From assembly GCA_031286185.1 (NCBI GenBank), contig JAITUS010000120.1:1-6722 (forward strand): a stretch of DNA of 6,722 bases, written 5' to 3'. The notes below the pieces were generated by a model. It searched no databases, had not been told where the DNA came from, and was given only the letters and a program-made list of their open reading frames with translations. Of the stretch, positions 1 to 5,985 are shown one piece after another. The position numbers and the translations under genes are program-made. Within the stretch, counting starts at the first letter, position 1; each line of letters opens with the position of its first letter. Origin of the DNA: Rickettsiales bacterium (lineage in GTDB: Bacteria > Pseudomonadota > Alphaproteobacteria > Rickettsiales > Anaplasmataceae).

Positions 1-57
1 ACTAGCTTACAGATGATTGTTCTCTCCTTCATTTCTCTCCTATTACGAAGATTTTAA
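1..57 (+). CDS. IS5-family transposase, C-terminal fragment (partial)
   Basis: Reading from base 1, this frame gives 18 residues, TSLQMIVLSFISLLLRRF, followed by TAA at 55-57. It is identical in protein to the last 18 residues of the transposase at the right edge (6626-6722). There the longer fragment starts CRRLWKNCERKLNTS, the familiar C-terminal end of DDE transposases of the IS5 group. The catalytic DDE residues lie outside the window. The stop lies 8 bases inside the IS end, as is usual for these compact elements. The gene continues off the left edge. Confidence 0.65.
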   Translation, partial: TSLQMIVLSFISLLLRRF

Positions 58-65
58 ACAGGTTC
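1..65 (+). mobile_element. 3' end of an IS5-family insertion sequence (left copy)
   Basis: The first 65 bases match the reverse complement of 6618-6682 with a single difference (T at 43, G at 6640). They therefore form the end of the same element, in inverted orientation, at both sides of the window. The terminal bases facing the window read ...CAGGTTC and are followed by TTA at 66-68, which fits the 3-bp TNA target duplication of the IS1031/IS427-type IS5 group. The rest of the element lies left of the window. The family call rests on the encoded transposase tail; the exact IS name is not known to me. Confidence 0.75.
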
Positions 66-310
66 TTAGAGCACTTAGTCCAACCTGCAAGCGAATTCTG
101 AAGCTGACCCGAAAAAGAGTCCTCTTGATGAAGTTCACTTCTTGCTTTTGATACCACAGCAGATAACATGGTTTCAGCTTGTTTGTGATGAGTACTTGAG
201 GTATCTGGATGCTCAGCATTGATGTCAGCCTCTCCCTCAATACACTCTTGAACCTTACTGAGATTACCTTGCCTTGCAGCATTAAATAACTCACGATCAA
301 CTTCTCTCAT
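29..310 (-). CDS. Ankyrin-type protein N-terminus, truncated by IS insertion
   Basis: This 93-codon frame starts at ATG 310 with GGAGGG (314-319) three bases upstream and a good promoter behind it, so the start is credible. Residues 5-31 (DRELFNAARQGNLSKV...EADINA) look like the first ankyrin helix pair and beta-turn. Residues 32-81 have no recognisable fold. Codon 82 straddles the IS junction, and the last 12 residues (KNLFKIFVIGEK) are antisense IS end before a TGA at 29-31. What is seen is therefore the 5' 245 bp of a longer gene cut by the left IS copy. Wolbachia ankyrin proteins normally carry several further repeats, and these are missing. The rest of the gene may lie on the far side of the IS, outside the window. 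It is probably non-functional as an ankyrin protein. Confidence 0.6.
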   Translation of the reverse strand: MREVDRELFNAARQGNLSKVQECIEGEADINAEHPDTSSTHHKQAETMLSAVVSKARSELHQEDSFSGQLQNSLAGWTKCSKNLFKIFVIGEK

Positions 311-313
311 AAA

Positions 314-319
314 CCCTCC
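314..319 (-). promoter_or_regulatory. Ribosome binding site of the truncated ankyrin gene
   Basis: On the minus strand GGAGGG lies three bases before the ATG at 310. This purine-rich match supports that start, although the spacing is on the short side. Confidence 0.5.
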
Positions 320-341
320 AATAATATTAATCTTTCTTTAC

Positions 342-370
342 ACTATAAAGTTGTTACTAAATTATGTAAA
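342..370 (-). promoter_or_regulatory. Candidate sigma-70 type promoter for the truncated ankyrin gene
   Basis: Reading the minus strand, TTTACA (365-370) and TATAGT (342-347) are separated by exactly 17 bases. Each has good agreement with the -35 and -10 consensus. Transcription would begin near 335 and give a leader of about 25 bases before the ATG at 310. The AT-rich background makes chance matches possible, but spacing and position relative to a clear ribosome binding site are right. Confidence 0.45.
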
Positions 371-654
371 ATTCAGTGTACATAGCACAGATGGTTTTGG
401 CACGCAATAATTTTTTTTGGATTACAAATTTTGGCTTTGTCAAAAAGAAATGGTGAGAAAAGTTAAGCTGTAGTAAATGAAGAAATCGGTAGTAAAAAAG
501 CCTGCAGCAAAGTGCAAACAAGGTTGAAATCAACCATCTGATAAAAGGGTTTTATTACATTGTTTCCAAACAAATTACCATTTTTCAGCAACACAAGATA
601 GCAAGTGTGAGGGCTTCTCGTTCTGGAGTCGGTTGGTAAACGTATTCGTGATGA
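371..654. other. Gene-poor spacer, no supported gene
   Basis: Apart from the promoter of the leftward ankyrin gene, I see no convincing gene, RNA or terminator here. All plus-strand frames are broken by stops. A minus-strand frame of 78 codons (463-699) is open and ends in hydrophobic sequence (FNLVCTLLQAFLLPISSF). It has no ribosome binding site and runs antisense into the Rpn-family remnant, so I do not call it a gene. The stretch may hold decayed sequence upstream of that remnant or the relic of an older insertion. Confidence 0.4.
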
Positions 655-843
655 ACACTCGCTCAAAAACTTGATGATGCTGGAGACGAAGGCATCCAAA
701 TCGGTGAAGAAAAAGGTGAAATGAAAGCTAAAATAGCTGTAGTCAAAAACTCACTTAAGGCCGGTGTTTCTATAGATGTTATCGCTCAGATTGCCGGCCT
801 TTCGGTGGATGAAATAAAACAACTTCAGGAAGAATTTGCTTAA
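655..843 (+). pseudogene. Rpn / PD-(D/E)XK nuclease family protein, C-terminal remnant
   Basis: From the stop at 652-654 this frame reads TLAQKLDDAGDEGIQIGEEK and continues through GEMKAKIAVVKNSLKAG to GLSVDEIKQLQEEFA and TAA (841-843), 62 residues in all. The GEEKGE...AKIAVVKNSL segment followed by a short helix-turn-helix-like tail (SIDVIAQIAGLSVDEIKQLQ) is the typical C-terminal end of Rpn-family proteins (recombination-promoting nuclease or putative transposase, PD-(D/E)XK superfamily). These are abundant and often broken in Wolbachia. The nuclease core, normally some 200 residues upstream, is absent and the frame is closed at 652, so this is a 5'-truncated relic. An internal ATG at 721 could start a 40-residue peptide but has only a weak ribosome binding site. 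The stop overlaps by two bases the stop of the convergent large gene (840-842). Confidence 0.65.
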
Positions 844-3800
844 AAAGCTTGAGATCTTTTCAGCTGGTTGTCTACTATCACACCACTTAAACAAGTTTCA
901 GGGTTATCATTTGTACCATCAGTAGTTTCTGGTAATTGGTTTCCTGATTGACTAGTACCAGGAGATTGTATCTGTTGATTCAAAATATCTACAATTTTTT
1001 TTAGGTCATCATTCTCTTGATCTTGAGCCAGTTTCTCTTGAGCTAAATCTAAAGGGGTCTTTTTATTGTTATCTTGAACATTAGGATTTGCTTTTTTCTC
1101 ATTTATTAGAATTAGATACTCCACTAACTCAACATTACCCTCTTTAACAGCTAAATGCAGAGCAGTATTTCCATCACCATCTCTAGCATTAACACCAACA
1201 CCTTCTCCTGTAAAAAATGCTGCATCTATAGGATGATTTAAACATGGATTTTTCCTCTGCTCTACATATATCTTTAAGTTATCAACTTGCTTCCGTACAA
1301 GACCGAGATTGAAAATCCATTTTACAATTTTACTTAAGGGTCCTATTTGCCTCTCACCAAACAAATCTTTATCAGAACAGTTAAATATTTCACAGATAAG
1401 GCCTGGTGTTAACTTTATGTGACTTGTAAAATAACTACTAAAACTAATCAATCTCTTAACAACTCCATGCATACTAGAAACTCTCAAAGCATTATCCTTT
1501 TCTGTATCTTTAAGGGCCTTTATAACCTCAGAGAGCTTTACACAAGCTTTAGTATCAGCGCCTCTTTCAATTAAACATTTAACAGCTTCTGAACTACCAA
1601 AAAATGCAGCAAGGTGTAATGGGGTTAGGCTAACATTTCCACCAATATCCTTATCTACACCTTTATCTATTAAATCTTCAATTATTTTCTTATCATTGTA
1701 TGCAGCAGCAATGTGCAACACTGAAAAGTTAAGCCTGCCAATAAGTGTCTTATTATCAGTAGTATCAATCACTTTGGCACCTTTGTTTAGCAAGAATTCA
1801 AAAACTTCGCGGTTATTATCTAAAGCAGCAGAAAATAAAGGTGTTGCTCCTAATATGTCAACAGCGTTAATATTTGCTTCTCTCTCTAAAAGAAATTTAA
1901 CGGCATCAAGTTTCCCATGAAAGGCAGCTGTATGCAAAGGTGTATCACCTTTTTTATCAGTGATATTTACATTGATGCTTTTTTCATTTTTAAGATCATC
2001 TATAAAATACTTAATAACCCTCAGTCTACCATTTTGAGCAGCAGCATGCAACGATGTCCAACCATCTTTGTTAATATCTTTAGGATCTGCTCCATTTTCT
2101 ATAAGAAGTTCTACTACATCTAAATGACCGTTGGAAGAGGCAGAGTGTAATGGTGTGAAGCTATTTTCAGTATCTCTAACTTTGGCCCCATTCCTTATAA
2201 GAATTTCTGCAATCTCTAGCCAATTAGCAAATCCAGCCAAATGCAAAGGAGCCCATTCTCCCAGTTTCAAATCTACTATATCCTTTAGTTGGGTTTCCTC
2301 TTCAAGACCTTCTAGAAAATTCTTTAAATCTTCTAAGTTGCCACTTTTTCTAGCAGCGCAAAACTTAGCATGTAATAAATATACGTTATCTCCAGGCTTT
2401 AGAAATTCAACAATATCTACCTGGCCACTGGAAGCAGCCAAGACTGCTGGTGTTCTACCAGTACTATCATTAATATTAACCAGTGTTTCGTCCTTACCGA
2501 CAAGAATTTTAACGATATCTAGGTAGCCATTAAAAGCAGCAATGTGCAATGATGTCCAGCCTGAGGCCTTTTTTGTACTTAAGGAATCGTAAGCAATACT
2601 AGACTTAGTATCAATTTTTGCTCCCCTATCTACAAGAAGTTTAACAACACCTACGTGACCATTTTCAGCAGCCATGTATAAAGGAACCCTGTTATACTTG
2701 TCCTTAGCATTAATAACCTCATGAAACTTATTTGGATGTTCTACCTCTATACGTTCTAGTATAGTCCTCACTGCTTCATGATTACCACTTTCAGCAAGCA
2801 GATGTAGAGGAGTAGCACAATTATAGCCGTAGATAGAGTTAGGATTAAAATAAAAATCATCGATTAATTTATTATACTTACTTGCATAGCTCCAAACAGA
2901 AATAACATGTCCTATACTTTTTTCTGATATATTACCACTATTTGTTAATTTTAGGGCTTCTTTTAAAACTCCTTCATCTTTATTTCCATTTTTTAACCTT
3001 AGCCTTGCTACTTGCTGTACTAGCCTATGAATATCCGACACACCGTTTTTTAAATCAATCATTGAATATTGGTCAAGTAGCTCAACAGCATCCCACCTCT
3101 CATCTGTTCCTGGCATTGAAAAAAGTTCTTTTAGTATTAACTTATCAGGAGCAAAATAAGCCATGATATTCAAAATATCTATAGCTTGCCCTCCATATTT
3201 TTGATTTTCTGCTATCTTTTTTAACGTGGTTACCCAAGTTGTTAAAACTGTTTTAGTATAACGATCACTATTTTCGTAACAACCTTCACCAAGTAACTCA
3301 TCCACTTGTTCTTGATATTTTTTCAAATAGTCACTTATCTTAAATCTCTCACCCCCTCTTTTGCTTGACTTTTCATTTTCTCGCTTAATATACACAACTG
3401 CTTGCCTCAAAGCTAATGGAAAATACTGTAATTCTTTCGTTAGTGCCTTTATGCTTTCCTTTTGTGAATCCTCTTTTATTTCTAGGAAACCTTTAACAAA
3501 TTGTTCAGCTTCTTCTGGATCAAACTCCCCTAATGGTATTGCTTCTATTTTTCCCTCTTCTCCTACTTCCCACTTCCGGTTACGAGAAGTGATTAAAATG
3601 TAGGGCTTGTTATTATCAGGATGTAAAGAGTGTGGTAAAAATTCTTTAATATTCTCATACTCTTCAGCGTTATCAAAAATAAAAAGACTTTTTACATTAC
3701 CAAAGCGGTCATACACATCTTTAACAATAGATTTAACACTTCTTTCTTGAATATTTCTACCTACTTCTTCTGTGGTAGAAATATTCAAATTTTTAGCTAA

Positions 3801-5720
3801 TTCTTTGAACGATCCTCTTAAACTCTCTTGAGTTTCAGAATCCATCCATATAACATTGCCATCATAGTCCTTAATATGTTCTTTAGCATATCTTCTAGCC
3901 AATTCAGTTTTGCCCATTCCTCCCAACCCAGTAACAGCAACAGCTTGTGATATTGCTGCTCGTTCATCTTCATTTTGTAATTTCTTGCGCAAATCTTCTA
4001 ACACACCTACTCTTCCAGTGAACGATCTTACTGATTCTCTCATATTAAACCAAACTGGCCCTCTATCTTTGATTTGCTGATTACTCGCTCCTGCAATTTT
4101 TGCAGGTAGTGCTTCTATTTTATCTAGAATCGTTCCTTGTCCTACTTTTAGTTCATCTATTCCTTCATTTTCTCTTTCCACTTTTTTTTCTATTCGACCT
4201 AATTGTAAAATCGGATCTTTTTCGTTAATCTCATCTAATATATTCTTTAATTTTTCCTTTATCTCCTCTGACTTTAGAACATATTTATACTCTTCTCTGG
4301 GAGGTATTTTACTAACATTATACTCTCTCTTTAATTCTTCCCATCTTTCCAATTCCCATACAAAAGGAAGCCGATAACCATATTTTTCAGTATTGCTGTC
4401 TTTCTTCTCATAGTACTTAGTAATATTATCTTCTACTTTCACTACTCCTGTCTTTTCATATAATTCTGAAGTTTTCCACTCCTCACTACTGTTCTCATCT
4501 TTTACTGTACGTCCAGATTTAGGCATTTTAGGAATACCAGAATCCTGTAACACTTTTAGTGTAAATGTAGCTCTCATCCCTTCTTTTGAATCACCTAAAA
4601 TCACACCTTCAGTTATAAAAGAGCTGGATATTTCCACTATTCCCCCATCTACTCTATCTGCATTGATTTTAATGTAATTCATAATTCTACCCACAGCATC
4701 CTCTGCCAATTTAATAACCGCTCTTTCCACGCCTTCATCGGTAGTTACTTTCAAAAACTGGCTTTCAAACTTTTGAAAAATATCAGACGCAGCTCCCACT
4801 AATACTTTCCTTAAATCTTTACCAGAAATTCTATTTTTGCCAACTGCTGAATAAATTTTCTTAGCTTTATTTCTATGATACTTTTTGCCCATGTAAGTTG
4901 CAGGAAGACTTATTAACGTGCTAACTTGCCTACCTACATATGGTACACTCCTAAATATTGCTGCACCAGTTTTAATCTTTTTTGCAATTTTACCTATATT
5001 TTTTGTTTTTCCTTCTAGGCCTATCTCATCAGAATAATCAGTTAACTTTTTTTCAAAATGCTTAATAAACTTTTCTACAAACGCTTTTAGCAGCTTATCT
5101 ACTTTAAATAATTGTCTGTATCCATCGCCTACATCCTTTTCCAAATTAAAACTGTAGTAGTTACCATCTCTGCTCCCCCTTGCAGCAGCTATGTCATAAA
5201 ATAATTCTAACTCAGGTACTTTATCCTTTCTATAACGAACAGAAATATCATTATAATCATTCGAACCAGTACCGTAAAATAGACGAATCTTGCACTTTAA
5301 CACTCTACTTATTCCTTCTACTTCGTTATTGCTACCCCAAGCATTAGGACTACTAACACCAACACGGTTACGGAACTGTTGAAGCAAATCCCTTGGTATT
5401 TTATCATAATAAGCCTCTGCATCTAAAAAAGGATTATAGCTTTGGATTAAATCTCTCATTTTATCCATATTAATGGTATGCCCAAATAACCTTTCAAACC
5501 TATCCCGAAAATCGTCACGGTTATTTTCTACAGGAATTAAGTAAGACAACATAACAGCTAAGAACAAGCAATCACTATTCCTAGGAACACAAATTTGCCA
5601 AGACTTCTGTTCTTTATTAAATTTAGGCTCTTGTAATTCTCCTGATACGTTAGTAGATTGTTCTATTTGTCTTGAAGGACCAGGTTGCTGACCATTAGAC
5701 TTTTTATCCCTTGCATGCAC
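840..5720 (-). CDS. OTU-like / STAND (NB-ARC) ATPase / ankyrin-repeat multidomain protein
   Basis: This 1626-residue protein starts at GTG (5718-5720). An in-frame TAA two codons upstream excludes a longer form. Domains in order are as follows. An OTU-like cysteine protease fold spans ~41-195, with PRNSDCLFLAV holding the candidate nucleophile Cys51, and WGSNNEVEGISRVL at 128-141. The expected His position reads GNYYSF (Tyr188). Residues ~196-545 form a linker rich in Lys and Glu that I cannot assign. The NB-ARC/STAND ATPase spans ~565-910: FTGR 567-570, Walker A GLGGMGKT 598-605, Walker B LFIFDNAE 679-686, sensor ILITSRNR 708-715, FPLAL 767-771 and an MHD-like IHRLVQ 897-902. Ankyrin repeats, about 12 of them, span ~966-1392. 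A non-ankyrin insert follows at ~1395-1512, then one or two more repeats at ~1515-1575 and a polar tail. There is no signal peptide or clear membrane span. By analogy with NLRs, the ankyrin part would sense, the ATPase would oligomerise and the OTU part would act. A secreted, host-directed effector and an anti-phage STAND protein are both possible. The domain calls are firm; the function is inference. Confidence 0.9.
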   Translation of the reverse strand: MHARDKKSNGQQPGPSRQIEQSTNVSGELQEPKFNKEQKSWQICVPRNSDCLFLAVMLSYLIPVENNRDDFRDRFERLFGHTINMDKMRDLIQSYNPFLDAEAYYDKIPRDLLQQFRNRVGVSSPNAWGSNNEVEGISRVLKCKIRLFYGTGSNDYNDISVRYRKDKVPELELFYDIAAARGSRDGNYYSFNLEKDVGDGYRQLFKVDKLLKAFVEKFIKHFEKKLTDYSDEIGLEGKTKNIGKIAKKIKTGAAIFRSVPYVGRQVSTLISLPATYMGKKYHRNKAKKIYSAVGKNRISGKDLRKVLVGAASDIFQKFESQFLKVTTDEGVERAVIKLAEDAVGRIMNYIKINADRVDGGIVEISSSFITEGVILGDSKEGMRATFTLKVLQDSGIPKMPKSGRTVKDENSSEEWKTSELYEKTGVVKVEDNITKYYEKKDSNTEKYGYRLPFVWELERWEELKREYNVSKIPPREEYKYVLKSEEIKEKLKNILDEINEKDPILQLGRIEKKVERENEGIDELKVGQGTILDKIEALPAKIAGASNQQIKDRGPVWFNMRESVRSFTGRVGVLEDLRKKLQNEDERAAISQAVAVTGLGGMGKTELARRYAKEHIKDYDGNVIWMDSETQESLRGSFKELAKNLNISTTEEVGRNIQERSVKSIVKDVYDRFGNVKSLFIFDNAEEYENIKEFLPHSLHPDNNKPYILITSRNRKWEVGEEGKIEAIPLGEFDPEEAEQFVKGFLEIKEDSQKESIKALTKELQYFPLALRQAVVYIKRENEKSSKRGGERFKISDYLKKYQEQVDELLGEGCYENSDRYTKTVLTTWVTTLKKIAENQKYGGQAIDILNIMAYFAPDKLILKELFSMPGTDERWDAVELLDQYSMIDLKNGVSDIHRLVQQVARLRLKNGNKDEGVLKEALKLTNSGNISEKSIGHVISVWSYASKYNKLIDDFYFNPNSIYGYNCATPLHLLAESGNHEAVRTILERIEVEHPNKFHEVINAKDKYNRVPLYMAAENGHVGVVKLLVDRGAKIDTKSSIAYDSLSTKKASGWTSLHIAAFNGYLDIVKILVGKDETLVNINDSTGRTPAVLAASSGQVDIVEFLKPGDNVYLLHAKFCAARKSGNLEDLKNFLEGLEEETQLKDIVDLKLGEWAPLHLAGFANWLEIAEILIRNGAKVRDTENSFTPLHSASSNGHLDVVELLIENGADPKDINKDGWTSLHAAAQNGRLRVIKYFIDDLKNEKSINVNITDKKGDTPLHTAAFHGKLDAVKFLLEREANINAVDILGATPLFSAALDNNREVFEFLLNKGAKVIDTTDNKTLIGRLNFSVLHIAAAYNDKKIIEDLIDKGVDKDIGGNVSLTPLHLAAFFGSSEAVKCLIERGADTKACVKLSEVIKALKDTEKDNALRVSSMHGVVKRLISFSSYFTSHIKLTPGLICEIFNCSDKDLFGERQIGPLSKIVKWIFNLGLVRKQVDNLKIYVEQRKNPCLNHPIDAAFFTGEGVGVNARDGDGNTALHLAVKEGNVELVEYLILINEKKANPNVQDNNKKTPLDLAQEKLAQDQENDDLKKIVDILNQQIQSPGTSQSGNQLPETTDGTNDNPETCLSGVIVDNQLKRSQAF

Positions 5721-5729
5721 AACTAATTA

Positions 5730-5736
5730 CCCCCAC
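5730..5736 (-). promoter_or_regulatory. Unusual G-rich ribosome binding site of the large gene
   Basis: On the minus strand GTGGGGG ends nine bases before the GTG start at 5720. It is not a canonical AGGAGG, but it is the only purine run in range. Together with the stop codon two codons upstream of the GTG, it fixes this start. A weak site plus a GTG start suggests modest translation. Confidence 0.4.
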
Positions 5737-5759
5737 AAAAACTATCGATAACCTCATCT

Positions 5760-5832
5760 GGTGCAGAACTAAAAGTTACCAAGTGCCTGAAATATTGATT
5801 TATTAAAATCCCTGTTCAAAACCTTCTGCACC
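5760..5832 (-). promoter_or_regulatory. Structured 5' leader of the large gene (inverted repeat)
   Basis: GGTGCAGAA at 5760-5768 and TTCTGCACC at 5824-5832 are perfect 9-bp complements 55 bases apart. A second perfect 5-bp hairpin (GATTT-ATTA-AAATC) lies inside the loop at 5797-5810. The predicted transcription start of the large gene falls at about 5832. The mRNA would then begin with the outer arm and could fold into a closed leader of about 73 bases, some 40 bases upstream of the start codon. It could be an RNA control or stability element, or the scar of an old insertion. It matches no riboswitch class that I recognise. Confidence 0.4.
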
Positions 5833-5838
5833 TAGTTT

Positions 5839-5867
5839 AGTATATCTTGTTTTCTGAAAAAGCACAA
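5839..5867 (-). promoter_or_regulatory. Candidate promoter of the large OTU-STAND-ankyrin gene
   Basis: Reading the minus strand, TTGTGC (5862-5867) and TATACT (5839-5844) are spaced by 17 bases. The -10 box differs from TATAAT at one position; the -35 matches TTG only. The start point would be near 5832, giving a leader of about 112 bases that contains the inverted repeat. Spacing and position are good, but the background is AT-rich. Confidence 0.4.
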
Positions 5868-5925
5868 CAGAATTTTCCACGTATTAATAAAAGGCTTTTA
5901 AGAATTTCGAAGAAGAAAATTTATC

Positions 5926-5953
5926 TTGCTTAAAAACTTATAGGTGCTATGTT
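5926..5953 (+). promoter_or_regulatory. Candidate promoter of the rightward ankyrin gene
   Basis: TTGCTT (5926-5931) and TATGTT (5948-5953), spaced by 16 bases, form a plausible -35/-10 pair. Transcription would start near 5960, about 25 bases before the ATG at 5986. The -10 box lies inside the small palindrome at 5945-5958, so a repressor binding there would block it. This is a moderate match only. Confidence 0.3.
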
Positions 5954-5958
5954 TAGCA
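5945..5958 (+). promoter_or_regulatory. Small palindrome overlapping the ankyrin gene promoter
   Basis: TGCTA-TGTT-TAGCA is a perfect 5-bp inverted repeat with a 4-base loop. It overlaps the candidate -10 box and lies 27 bases upstream of the ATG. It could be an operator half-site pair or simply chance in AT-rich DNA. Confidence 0.25.
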
Positions 5959-5974
5959 TAAATCTCTCTTAAAT

Positions 5975-5980
5975 AGGAGG
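5975..5980 (+). promoter_or_regulatory. Ribosome binding site of the rightward ankyrin gene
   Basis: A perfect AGGAGG lies five bases before the ATG at 5986. It is the strongest translation signal in the window and decides this start. Confidence 0.75.
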
Positions 5981-5985
5981 TTTTT

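Noticed and set aside
43..300. 85-codon minus-strand frame overlapping the truncated ankyrin gene
   Set aside because: It is a shifted frame of the better supported gene that starts at 310, and it lacks a ribosome binding site and ankyrin pattern.
380..388. GTGCTATGT shared upstream of both ankyrin genes (here on the minus strand, and at 5944-5952)
   Set aside because: Nine bases at different distances from the two starts (about 70 and 34) can occur by chance in a window of this size.
463..699. 78-codon minus-strand open frame with a hydrophobic C-terminus
   Set aside because: It has no ribosome binding site and starts antisense inside the Rpn-family remnant. No family is recognisable and the composition is typical of a chance frame.
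841..860. AAAAG...CTTTT hairpin near the end of the large gene as a terminator
   Set aside because: The 5-bp stem is A/T-dominated with no following T-run on the minus strand, and it lies inside the coding end. It is not convincing for either convergent gene.
1696..3603. Several plus-strand frames of 68-131 codons inside the large gene
   Set aside because: All are antisense shadows of the ankyrin and NB-ARC coding sequence. They lack ribosome binding sites and give low-complexity hydrophobic proteins.
5147..5570. Calling the OTU domain an active deubiquitinase
   Set aside because: Cys51 is present, but the usual His and Asp positions look substituted, so only an OTU-like fold is claimed.
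840..5720. Naming the large gene cifB, Oscar or Spaid
   Set aside because: OTU and ankyrin domains are shared with those proteins in general terms. The central NB-ARC ATPase and the overall order do not match what I know of them, and no cifA-like partner is visible.
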